DNA of 39,629 bases from Gemmatimonadota bacterium (GTDB lineage Bacteria; Gemmatimonadota; Gemmatimonadetes; Gemmatimonadales; GWC2-71-9): positions 1 through 39,629 of the forward strand of contig JADFIT010000011.1 in the NCBI GenBank assembly GCA_022566515.1, read 5' to 3'. The notes below the pieces were generated by a model. The model worked only from the letters and a program-made list of their open reading frames with translations. It was not told the DNA's origin and made no database searches. A program made the position numbers and the translations under genes. Positions 32,457-39,467 of this stretch are shown here, one piece after another (position 1 is the stretch's first letter; each line of letters starts with the position of its first letter).

Positions 32457-32754
32457 ATATTGCGCGACGTCACCCGATTGCCGTTGGCTGATATCATAGA
32501 CATAAAAGGAATTTACTTTTCCCTGTCCCAAGTATCACCCTTGGCGCTGGATGCGTCCAGCCATTGGGATGAGGGTACCCGGGCAGTATCCGGTAGCTCA
32601 CATGCGGGGTACGGGACGATCAACTCCGCCGATCCGAGCGTCCACAGTTCCACCAAGCCGGGCCCGCATGTTGGCCCTGATAGACCACCGGTGCAGGCTG
32701 CAGCTGGTTTCTGCCCGCTGCACCCTTTCGGCGACGGCACAAAACGCGCAACTC

Positions 32755-34140
32755 CTATCGCACCATGGCCAGCGCGATCTCCTCGGCCGTGTACGGTAGA
32801 CCCTCACTCAAGACACGATGGCCGTCCGCGGTGATGAGGATCATGTCTTCCAGATAGTACGCGTCCGGCCCGATCGAAAACCCCGGCTCGTAGGCGACGA
32901 CCATTCCGGCGCGCAGCTCCGGTGGGATATCTTCGCCGCTCTCGATCCCGACTCCGTGAATGTGCCACACGCTTTCCCCTCCGGAGAGGATCGCGTCGGC
33001 CGCGGCGCGGCCGTCCGCCGTCACCATGTCGTCCTGCAGCTCGCGTACCGCCTCGATGCTTGCGGCTCGCACCGCCGAGATCGTGACGCCGTCGCTCATC
33101 GTATCGAGCCCCGCTTTGTAGCCGGCGATCAGGAGATTCCACGCCTCGGCCTGACCCTCCGAGAAACTCCCGGACACGGGAAGCGTGCGTCCGACGTCCG
33201 CCCCATAGGCCCCCCCCGCGCAACCGACGTCGACTCGGACGAGCTCTCCGGGTCGAGCGATCCGATCGCCCTGGTCGTAGCGGAAAAAGGCCCCGACCAG
33301 TCGCCCCATGTGCGCATTCGGGCCGGACATCGTCCACGGCCAGAACGAGGGGCCCTGTCCGCCGACATCCAGACACGTCGTGACCATCGCGGCCTCCGTT
33401 TCGCGCTGGCGAACACCCGGTCGGAGTCGTTCCGCGACCGCGAGCAGGCTCACGACCGTCATGCGCGCGTTCCGTTCGAGGACGGCCACCTCCGCGTTGG
33501 ACTTCACGGATTTCATCTTCATGATCTCCGTCTTGGCGCTTTCGATCCGGGCCGACGGAAAGGATGTCGCGATCGCCGATCGCCAGAGTGTCCGATCGCC
33601 GGCGAGGGGCGGGAGGTCGTTCGGTGAGCCGGTCGCCTCGGGCCTCCTCGCGCCGTCGAGATAGATGATCGCCCCGGCTTGGACGCGGCCTTCGAGCCAA
33701 TCGACGAAGTCCGTCCACGGACGCGCGGAATCGAACTCGTATCGCGATGCCGTCATCGGGCCGGGCTCCGGAACGAGTCCCTCGACGGCCATCCCGAACG
33801 ACTCGGGTGCGGGAGGAAGGAAGAGATGTGACGCACCCTCCGGACCGTCGAGCGCGAGGATCGCGCCGGGGACTTCGGTCAGCCCGCTGAAATACTGGAA
33901 CGTTGGATCCTGGACGAACCCCCACTGCTCCATCGTCTTTGCCGCCGGACGGGCGTGCAGGACGAGAATCCCATCGGAGAACGCTTCCAGAGCCGCTGCA
34001 CGACGCGCGCCGTACTCGCGCATGGGGATGTCGGGCACGTCGGCCACGTAGTCTGCGGCTGCCGGCCGGGATGCGTCGGCGCTCGAGTTGCAGCCCCAAG
34101 CGGTCATGATGAAAAGGGGAATTGCACGCCACAATCGCAT
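32755..34140 (-). CDS. M24 family Xaa-Pro peptidase, lipoprotein
   Basis: A 461-residue pita-bread peptidase. ATG 34140 is chosen: GGAGGGAGG lies about 6 nt upstream, and the N-terminus (MRLWRAIPLFIMTAWGC) is a lipoprotein signal with Cys about residue 17. The N-terminal creatinase-like domain is followed by the catalytic domain with all five metal ligands: D304 (RVDVGCAGG), D315 (GADVGRT), H395 (HIHGVGIES), E418 (VVAYEPGF) and E431 (YYLEDMIL). It removes N-terminal residues in front of proline, here in the cell envelope rather than the cytoplasm. It lies 48 bp downstream of hicB on the same strand but is not obviously part of that operon. Confidence 0.92.
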   Translation of the reverse strand: MRLWRAIPLFIMTAWGCNSSADASRPAAADYVADVPDIPMREYGARRAAALEAFSDGILVLHARPAAKTMEQWGFVQDPTFQYFSGLTEVPGAILALDGPEGASHLFLPPAPESFGMAVEGLVPEPGPMTASRYEFDSARPWTDFVDWLEGRVQAGAIIYLDGARRPEATGSPNDLPPLAGDRTLWRSAIATSFPSARIESAKTEIMKMKSVKSNAEVAVLERNARMTVVSLLAVAERLRPGVRQRETEAAMVTTCLDVGGQGPSFWPWTMSGPNAHMGRLVGAFFRYDQGDRIARPGELVRVDVGCAGGAYGADVGRTLPVSGSFSEGQAEAWNLLIAGYKAGLDTMSDGVTISAVRAASIEAVRELQDDMVTADGRAAADAILSGGESVWHIHGVGIESGEDIPPELRAGMVVAYEPGFSIGPDAYYLEDMILITADGHRVLSEGLPYTAEEIALAMVR

Positions 34141-34187
34141 CGCACCCTCCCTCCGGTTACATGGATACGCCGTCCGACATCCAAACG

Positions 34188-34556
34188 TCAGCGACGGGTG
34201 GTTCGCTGCGCTTCGCAATGCGCTATTCCCTGAGCCAGCAGGGTCACGGCCAGAGTGTTGAGGGACACACCCTCAACTTCCGCCCGATTGACGAGTTGCA
34301 CGTGGAGACTCCGCGGCACCCTCAATCGGAATTGCCCGCTGGCCGCGGGTTGAATGGCCGCAGCCGGCAACGGCTCATTGTCTTCGGCGAGCGTTTCCAC
34401 CACCATCTCGAGCACCGTCGACAGTTCGCTCACCGCTTCCTCACGCGAACGCCCCAATCCGGAGAGCCCGTCTATTTCAGGACACGAGGCGACGTAACAA
34501 CCGTCCTCAGCGCTCCAGAAGACCTTCGCGCTGTAAGGTGGAACCTCACAGGTCAT
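34188..34556 (-). CDS. hicB: HicB-type antitoxin
   Basis: A 122-residue antitoxin. The degraded RNase-H-like HicB fold is clear at the N-terminus: YSAKVFWSAEDGCYVASCPEIDGLSGLGRSREEAVSEL. The C-terminal part RLRVPRSLHVQLVNRAEVEG followed by VSLNTLAVTLLAQGIA is a ribbon-helix-helix DNA-binding domain of the 'R(L/I)P..LH..L...A...G.SLN' type. ATG 34556 starts inside the 3' end of hicA (11-bp overlap). A GTG at 34577 would add seven residues. HicB neutralises HicA and represses the operon through the palindrome upstream of hicA. Confidence 0.85.
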   Translation of the reverse strand: MTCEVPPYSAKVFWSAEDGCYVASCPEIDGLSGLGRSREEAVSELSTVLEMVVETLAEDNEPLPAAAIQPAASGQFRLRVPRSLHVQLVNRAEVEGVSLNTLAVTLLAQGIAHCEAQRTTRR

Positions 34557-34791
34557 CTTCGAGATCCCCAATGGCACGAACGAGCTGGCGGACCTGGTAC
34601 GCCTTGGCGCGCCCCCCTACATCCTGAAAGTTCATCAAGGCCACCTGTCCCACCCTTCCGTATAAACTGTGACTGCCCCTACGCCGCTTGAGCTTCCATC
34701 CGAAGCACCCCGCCAACCGACACAACTCGCTGAACCTGAGGCCGGCAGGGTTGGCGGTGGCGCGGTCGAGCAGCGCCTTACACCGTGACAT
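34546..34791 (-). CDS. hicA: HicA-type mRNA interferase toxin
   Basis: An 81-residue protein with the HicA double-stranded-RNA-binding-like fold: ALLDRATANPAGLRFSELCR, LAGCFGWKLKRRRGSHSLYG, then KAYQVRQLVRAIGDL. The histidine in RRRGSHSLY is the catalytic His of the family. The sequence is of the longer 'PxGLRFSELCRLA' subtype. ATG 34791 is used. In-frame ATGs further upstream fall inside the operator palindrome. The gene comes before hicB, which is the usual toxin-first order. Confidence 0.85.
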   Translation of the reverse strand: MSRCKALLDRATANPAGLRFSELCRLAGCFGWKLKRRRGSHSLYGRVGQVALMNFQDVGGRAKAYQVRQLVRAIGDLEDDL

Positions 34792-34804
34792 CAGCCGCCA
34801 AAGT

Positions 34805-34828
34805 AATGGTACCATATGCGGTACCATT
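34805..34828 (-). promoter_or_regulatory. 24-bp palindrome upstream of hicA (candidate HicB operator)
   Basis: AATGGTACC (34805-34813) and its exact reverse complement GGTACCATT (34820-34828) are separated by 6 bp, centred about 26 bp before the hicA start. A perfect 9-bp inverted repeat in this position is what an autoregulated ribbon-helix-helix antitoxin would bind. ATGGTACCAT in the left half is itself palindromic. Confidence 0.6.
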
Positions 34829-35245
34829 CCACAACTGGCCTCGCTCGCCCCGACATCGCCCCGATCCACTGTGTTGCTCGTGCATGTCGGATAATGCCGA
34901 CGGGGAAAAACTTTACTGCATCAATCCTTCGCCTGGAGGATTAAACGAATGCGGAGGCGGGTCGAGCGAAAACCTTGATCGATCAGTTGCAATCGATCAT
35001 CCGTGGGCCGGCAGCACCTTGCTGTTGCGCAGCACCGCCGCGAGCCGCGCAGCGGGGAGCGGGTGAGTTCAACCCCATTCAGGTGCCAGTCGCACCGATA
35101 ATCGCACCGGCGATAGCGCAACGGCGGGACCAGAGATCGCGGGCCGGGCAGGAACGGGGCGGCAGCGACGAGGGCTCGGCTACAGAGGAGCGCGGTTCAT
35201 CCTATCGGGGCGGGTGGCCCTCTTGCGGGAGGGGTATCGACAGGC
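34829..35245. other. intergenic stretch between HicAB and the AbiE-like cassette, no gene seen
   Basis: About 417 bp with no frame showing family features. A GATCGATCAG...CGATCATC region (34976-35000) and a GC-rich stretch with TTGCGCAGCACC and CCGCGCAGCGG occur around 35030-35060. Possible promoter material for both neighbours lies at the edges. It may be decayed island DNA. Confidence 0.4.
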
Positions 35246-35298
35246 TACCATGGTCATGGTAATTAACATGGCCACGATAAATATCATGGCCGTGATAA
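35246..35298 (+). promoter_or_regulatory. inverted and direct repeats before the AbiE-like operon (candidate operators)
   Basis: TACCATG (35246-35252) and its reverse complement CATGGTA (35255-35261) form a palindrome with a 2-bp centre. Then two near-identical 14-mers, CATGGCCACGATAA (35267-35280) and CATGGCCGTGATAA (35285-35298), follow at an 18-bp period. The second sits in a near-palindrome, ATCATGGCCGTGAT. The cluster is AT-rich compared with its surroundings and ends 24 bp before the start codon, which suits autorepression by a winged-helix regulator such as AbiEi. Confidence 0.5.
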
Positions 35299-35322
35299 GA
35301 TTGAGTATAGGCAGTCATCTTT

Positions 35323-36489
35323 ATGCAGAACAAAGACTTAGCGCCACGATCGTACAGCTCGGACAGCGGCCGAGGAGCGCAGCAGATCCTAGCGGAGATC
35401 TTTTCCCACGCTGGCTGGGACGTGGTGCCCGACCCCAGACAGCACAAGGCCCGGCGACCAGATCTGGTAGTCCGTCGCCGCGGTGCATCGTATGCAATCG
35501 AGGTCAAGGCGGCCTCGGAAGGGAGGAGCGATCGTCTTATTGCTCTGTGGTCGCAAGCGCACCTCCAGGCCGCTCGGTTGGCCCTCGATAAGCATCCCCC
35601 GCTGGCCGTCGTCGCGGCACCACGGATTAGCCCAAAGGTCGCGGAAAACGTACTCAAGTTCGCCGCTGAGAACGCGCCCGATGCTGCGGCGGGTGTTATC
35701 GACTTCGTGGGCCTTCGCCGATTTCGGGGCCCACAACTCGAGGAACTGAACTCCGCTGGCGATCACGCACCTTCCCAGTTCCACTCCCTACACAGTGAGC
35801 AGTCGGATCTTTTCTCCGATCTCAACCAGTGGATGCTCAAGGTCCTGCTTGCACCCGAACTTCCCGAACACTTGCTGTCCGCCCCCCGCGACCAGTGCCG
35901 CAACGCCTCGCATCTTGCTCGCATGGCAAACGTGTCTCCGATGAGTGCATCACGGCTGGTACGGCTACTCGCGCGCAGAGGGTACCTAGACGAGTCTGAC
36001 CGCTATCCGAGACTAGTGCGCCGGGAGGATCTGTTCCGGCGATGGCAGGCATCCAGTTCGCGCCGCATCCGTGAGATGCCGATGCGGTTCCTCCTTCGCG
36101 GTGATCCAAATAAAGAACTCCATCGAGTCCTACTGAGCGATGGGGTCTGCCTAGCGCTCTTCGCGGCAGCAGAGGCTCTGAATTTGGGATTCGTTCACGG
36201 GGTACCACCATACATCTACGTGAATCGGTTACATCCGGCCAGTTTGCCAAAATGGAAGAACGTCGCTCCCGCCGATCCGGGTGAAGTACCAGATTTCATC
36301 CTCCGACAGGCGCCAGCACGTCAATCGGTGTTTCGGGCTGCTGTAAAGGTAGACGGGAAGCTCGTGAGCGATGTGCTTCAGGTGTGGCTGGATGTGTCTG
36401 CGAATCCATCGCGAGGCGAGGAACAGGCCGAGCTGATTCGGCACAAAGTCCTCGACAAAATCATACGAGGGGCACCCGCCGATGAATGA
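35323..36489 (+). CDS. PD-(D/E)xK nuclease - winged helix - AbiEi-like regulator
   Basis: A 388-residue three-part protein. Residues about 15-150 carry a restriction-nuclease fold: E25 in the first helix, P46-D47, then E60-V-K62 after 12 residues (RRPDLVV...YAIEVKAAS), followed by a helix with Q78. This is the full E-PD-ExK set of Mrr-like nucleases. Residues about 185-245 form a winged helix (ASHLARMANVSPMSASRLVR, LLARRGYLDES). The C-terminal 140 residues (LHRVLLSDGVCLALFAAAEA; PPYIYVNRLHP; VLQVWLDVSANPSRGEEQAE) resemble the C-terminal domain of AbiEi antitoxins. Known AbiEi proteins have the wHTH and C-terminal part but usually no nuclease. It overlaps the nucleotidyltransferase gene by 8 bp. 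It is probably both regulator/antitoxin and DNA-cutting effector, which is inference. Confidence 0.75.
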   Translation: MQNKDLAPRSYSSDSGRGAQQILAEIFSHAGWDVVPDPRQHKARRPDLVVRRRGASYAIEVKAASEGRSDRLIALWSQAHLQAARLALDKHPPLAVVAAPRISPKVAENVLKFAAENAPDAAAGVIDFVGLRRFRGPQLEELNSAGDHAPSQFHSLHSEQSDLFSDLNQWMLKVLLAPELPEHLLSAPRDQCRNASHLARMANVSPMSASRLVRLLARRGYLDESDRYPRLVRREDLFRRWQASSSRRIREMPMRFLLRGDPNKELHRVLLSDGVCLALFAAAEALNLGFVHGVPPYIYVNRLHPASLPKWKNVAPADPGEVPDFILRQAPARQSVFRAAVKVDGKLVSDVLQVWLDVSANPSRGEEQAELIRHKVLDKIIRGAPADE

Positions 36490-37300
36490 TCTCGAGGCGA
36501 TGGCACGACTGATCAACGCGCTCCGCCCCTGGCTCGCCCACCTCGTCGTCATCGGAGGTTGGGCCCACCACCTGCTCCGATACCACCCTGACGCAAGGGC
36601 ACCAGCACATGAGCCGCTGCACACGAGGGACGCAGATGTCGCGTTCTCGTCGTCTGCGCCGCTCAAGGGAGACATCTCCGAAGCGCTGCAGTCAGCTGAC
36701 TTTCAGGAAGAGCTACGAGGGGAGCATACGCCGCCGGTGACTCGCTACTGGCTTGGCGATGCCGATCAGGGTTTCTACGTGGAGTTCCTCGCACCACTCA
36801 CTGGAGATGGCCTCAGGCGAGATGGACAGGCAGACGCCACCATTGCCAAGGCTGGAGTGACAGCACAGAAGCTCAGGCACGTGGACCTTCTCCTGATAGA
36901 TCCGTGGTGCCTTCTGCTCGACAAAGCAATTGGTTTTCCGATTGCGGAACCGGCGAACGTGCTGGTAGCAAACCCCGTGAGCTTTATCGGTCAAAGGCTG
37001 CTGATCCATCATCAGCGTGATCCAATGAAGAGGGCCCAAGACGTACTGTACATCCACGATACGCTCGAGTTGTTCGGGCATCGGCTGGATGCCCTCCGAA
37101 CAGAATGGCGAGATCGCATGCAACCAAGGCTTGCAGCAAAGACAGCCACGGACATTGACCGCAGTCGTGAAGTGCAGTTCGGCGCGGTCACGGATGTGAT
37201 CCGGGAGGCGGCCCGAATTCCACAAGACCGGACGCTCCGCTCTGAACGCATGCGGGCAACGTGCGAGTATGGCTTGGAGAGAATCTTCGACAACGACTAG
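36482..37300 (+). CDS. AbiEii-like nucleotidyltransferase
   Basis: A 272-residue protein with a polymerase-beta-type nucleotidyltransferase core: LVVIGGWAHHLLRYH (G25-G26) and TRDADVAF (D50, D52) are the GG...DxD pair, and E98 or so in GFYVEFLAPL is a candidate third acid. Later segments LLIDPWCLLLDKAIGFP and HHQRDPMKRAQDVLYIHDTL match the lysine and 'R..KD..D' helices of AbiEii toxins. AbiEii-type enzymes transfer nucleotides to RNA (tRNA acceptor ends in characterised cases) and cause abortive growth arrest. The start overlaps the upstream stop, so the two are translated together. The target of this one is unknown. Confidence 0.8.
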   Translation: MNDLEAMARLINALRPWLAHLVVIGGWAHHLLRYHPDARAPAHEPLHTRDADVAFSSSAPLKGDISEALQSADFQEELRGEHTPPVTRYWLGDADQGFYVEFLAPLTGDGLRRDGQADATIAKAGVTAQKLRHVDLLLIDPWCLLLDKAIGFPIAEPANVLVANPVSFIGQRLLIHHQRDPMKRAQDVLYIHDTLELFGHRLDALRTEWRDRMQPRLAAKTATDIDRSREVQFGAVTDVIREAARIPQDRTLRSERMRATCEYGLERIFDND

Positions 37301-37506
37301 TCGAGCGGAGTGATGCCGTCGCGCGGGGGAGGCAAGAGTGTAGACGGCGTCAGAATTGTCTCATCGGTGCGCCAGGCATCTGGCGTAACCACTGCGCGCC
37401 CACTCGATACTCGGAGGTCTGTGACTCCCGTTCGTTGTGACGGCTGGATCCGACCGAGCACGTGAAGGACGATCAACCCGGCGATGTTAGCACGCTGCGC
37501 CAGCAA
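37297..37506 (-). CDS. doubtful small ORF convergent to the nucleotidyltransferase gene
   Basis: A 69-codon frame (MLAQRANIAGLIVLHVLGRI ... VVTPDAWRTDETILTPSTLL) with protein-like composition. Its stop overlaps the nucleotidyltransferase stop by four bases (CTAG). It has no recognised motif and no clear ribosome site. It overlaps the possible integrase tail on the other strand, and at most one of the two is real. Confidence 0.25.
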   Translation of the reverse strand: MLAQRANIAGLIVLHVLGRIQPSQRTGVTDLRVSSGRAVVTPDAWRTDETILTPSTLLPPPRDGITPLD

Positions 37507-37569
37507 GACCGACCTGTGAGACAGTCACCAGAATTTGGCACACTATTGGCACACAAGCGCGAAAAATGA
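37441..37569 (+). pseudogene. possible C-terminal remnant of a tyrosine-type integrase
   Basis: A frame opening right after a stop ends RQSPEFGTLLAHKREK and TGA at 37567-37569. The 'FGT.LAH' tail, followed at once by a terminator and then a convergent tRNA 3' half, is the arrangement seen at the ends of tRNA-targeting tyrosine integrase genes. No catalytic R-H-R-Y residues remain, so this would be a fragment of about 42 codons. It is supported by context more than by sequence. Confidence 0.3.
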
Positions 37570-37594
37570 GCGAGCCGGCACGACTCGCTCATTT
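37564..37594. terminator. strong bidirectional intrinsic terminator
   Basis: An 11-bp perfect stem, AAATGAGCGAG (37564-37574) with CTCGCTCATTT (37584-37594), and a 9-nt loop. The stem ends in A- and T-runs, so it can work in both directions: after the + strand integrase-like tail and after the minus-strand tRNA fragment. Confidence 0.75.
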
Positions 37595-37625
37595 CTAAGT
37601 TGTTGCTGTATTGTCGGTTACGAAG

Positions 37626-37667
37626 TCGGGACGGCCGGATTCGAACCGGCGACCCCCTGAACCCCAT
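37626..37667 (-). pseudogene. 3' half of a tRNA-Pro(GGG), likely attachment-site copy
   Basis: Read on the minus strand, the anticodon loop is ATGGGGT (T33, anticodon GGG, G37). It is followed by the 3' anticodon stem TCAGG, variable loop GGGTC, T arm GCCGG-TTCGAAT-CCGGC, acceptor strand CGTCCCG and discriminator A. All parts have exact tRNA lengths. The 5' anticodon strand should be CCTGA but reads ACAGA, so tRNA identity stops at the anticodon loop, a known crossover point for integrases. A strand GGGCCC-like to the right, CGGGATC (minus, 37767-37761), could pair 6 of 7 with the acceptor but is about 90 nt too far upstream for a normal tRNA. No CCA is encoded. Confidence 0.6.
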
Positions 37668-38054
37668 TCTGTCAAACCCGGGAATCCAGATCCACGGCAG
37701 GCGGCGTAAGTGCGTACCCATTAACGTGATCCGCGCTCTACCCGCCAGGCTATCCCTGGCGATCCCGGGAGTGTAACGCTCGTTTCCCGCCGCAATCTAT
37801 TGGCACCAATACTCAGACAGGATAGGACGGCCGGGCTGACGGGGGGTGCCGTTTGAAGCATATTGAGTGGCGTGGCCTTGCTTGATATGCCGCCAGGCGT
37901 TCTCCGGCCGGGCCATCTCAGCAGCTTGGCGGTGCAGAGGCTTGAGACTCGGTTGCCGAGGCGAGGCCGCAGCTGACTGGGGAGACAGGTGGCGCTTGAA
38001 GATGGGAACTAGAATGGTCCATCCATTTCGTAGTTAGCGGGCACGGGCAGGATT
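37668..38054. other. stretch between the tRNA fragment and the insertion sequence, no gene seen
   Basis: 387 bp. On the minus strand it contains a hairpin CGCCAGG/CCTGGCG near 37744-37762, next to TAGCCTGGCGGGTAGAGC, which resembles a tRNA D arm but does not fold with its surroundings. A minus-strand frame with ARPENAWRHIKQGHATQYAS (around 37850-37925) looks protein-like but has no recognised family and may be an eroded element gene. Confidence 0.4.
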
Positions 38055-39467
38055 GAGATATTGTCAAATGTTGTGGATCGAGGTTTGATCAAGCGGCAAC
38101 CTTTCGATCCGTTTTCTCGCGGTCAGTTTCCTGAATTCCATCGTTGAAACGTTCTCCCACCAACACCAGGGGTAGCAGTTGTGGAGCGTTGAGTTTCCGC
38201 CAGCGTTGCTGTGCCATCTCCAAAAGCTTGAACACCATCGTCAGCCCTTTGGTCCGAGAGCCCGCTCCCTTGGTCACGCGTTGACGTAACCGTACTGTCG
38301 CGAAGGCAGACTCGATCACGTTCGTCGAACGGATATGTTTCCAATGCTCGGCCGGAAAATCAAAATGGGTGTACAGGTATTCCTGGTCCCGCGTGAGCGA
38401 GGCGACTGCCTTGGGATACTTGGCCACATATGCGGAGTCGAAACGCTCCACCAGAGCCTCGGCCTCCGCACGCGACTCCGCATACATCATCTCTCGCAAC
38501 GCCCGCTTTGCCGCCGGCTGCATACGCTTCGGAAGCTTGTCCAACACGTTGGCCATCCGGTGCACCCAGTCGCGCTGCTGCTGCGTCGCCGGCCACACCT
38601 CCCGCACCGCCGCCCAGAACCCCAACGCCCCATCCCCAATCGCCAGCACCGGGGCCCGCATCCCCCGACGCTTCAAATCGCGCAACACCGCCAACCAGCT
38701 CTCCGTACTCTCCCGATAGCCGTCCTCCACCGCGATCAGCTCCTTCGTCCCGTCCGCCCGCGCGCCCAGCATCACCAGCGTGCACAGCCGGTCTTCCTCG
38801 AGCCGAATGTTGAAGTGGATCCCATCTACCCAGATGTACACATACTCCCTGTCGCTCAGATCTCGCCGGCGAAACTCCCGGTACTCATCCTCCCACACAG
38901 CCGTCAATCGCGTGATCGTCGTCGGAGACAATCCCGAGGCGTCATCACCCAGCAAAATCGGCAACGCCTCGCGAAAATCTCCCGTCGAAAGACCCCGCAA
39001 ATACAACACCGGCAATACCTCCGCCACCTTCGGCGACCGCCGCATATAGGGAGGCAAAATCCTGCTCGTGAACTGCTCCCGCACACGACGGTCATTCACC
39101 CGAGGCGCTGCGATCGCTACCGTCCCACAACCCAGCGTCACCTTGCGGGGACGGGCCTTCCCGTTACGCACCACCTGGGCCCGGCCCTCCTCGTCTCGAT
39201 CGCGCCGGTGGCGCTCCACATACTCCGCAACCTCCGCGTCCAACGCACTCACCAGCATCCGCCGAGCTCCCTCCCTGGCCAGCTCGTCCAGGTCCGTTAA
39301 CAGTCCGTTCCCTTTGCTTCCGGAACCATCCTCTATTATTCTCAACATCGGGTGGCGTGTCCTTTCTCCGGTCGTCACAACCGGATCTCGTGTGAATTTC
39401 AAGTGACTACACGAAAGGATACGCCGCCTTTCTCATTCCTCCAATCCACAACTTTCGATAATAACTC
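38055..39467 (-). mobile_element. IS256-family insertion sequence, apparently complete
   Basis: The element is about 1413 bp and carries one transposase gene. The terminal inverted repeats can be read: left end GAGATATTGTCAAATGTTGT (38055-38074) continuing GGAT. The right end read inward on the minus strand is GAGTTATTATCGAAAGTTGT (39467-39448) continuing GGAT. 20 of 24 positions match, with weaker similarity continuing inward. I see no 8-9 bp direct repeat immediately outside (left GCAGGATT, right CACCCCGA), so the exact ends may be off or the flanks rearranged. Confidence 0.85.
38089..39348 (-). CDS. IS256-family DDE transposase
   Basis: A 419-residue mutator-type transposase with all three catalytic acids: D175 (YIWVDGIHFN), D239 (AIGDGALGFW) and E346 (STNVIESAFATVR). 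The spacing is close to that of IS256 itself. The helix with HRMANVLDKLPKRMQ between D239 and E346 is the family's helical insertion. The N-terminal DNA-binding part contains LAREGARRMLVSALDAEV. ATG 39348 with GAGAAAGGA upstream is preferred. A TTG at 39402 would add 18 residues. The gene is full length without frameshift, so it may be active. Confidence 0.93.
   Translation of the reverse strand: MLRIIEDGSGSKGNGLLTDLDELAREGARRMLVSALDAEVAEYVERHRRDRDEEGRAQVVRNGKARPRKVTLGCGTVAIAAPRVNDRRVREQFTSRILPPYMRRSPKVAEVLPVLYLRGLSTGDFREALPILLGDDASGLSPTTITRLTAVWEDEYREFRRRDLSDREYVYIWVDGIHFNIRLEEDRLCTLVMLGARADGTKELIAVEDGYRESTESWLAVLRDLKRRGMRAPVLAIGDGALGFWAAVREVWPATQQQRDWVHRMANVLDKLPKRMQPAAKRALREMMYAESRAEAEALVERFDSAYVAKYPKAVASLTRDQEYLYTHFDFPAEHWKHIRSTNVIESAFATVRLRQRVTKGAGSRTKGLTMVFKLLEMAQQRWRKLNAPQLLPLVLVGERFNDGIQETDREKTDRKVAA

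Noticed and set aside
32804-34132. 442-codon alternative frame over the M24 peptidase
   Set aside because: Shadow frame. The M24 frame has a lipobox and all five metal ligands.
37626-37767. A complete functional tRNA gene
   Set aside because: The 3' half is perfect, but the 5' anticodon strand does not pair and the D-arm-like part is about 66 nt too distant, so only a 3' half is claimed.
38335-39300. 321-codon + strand frame inside the IS
   Set aside because: His/Arg/Pro-rich antisense of the transposase.
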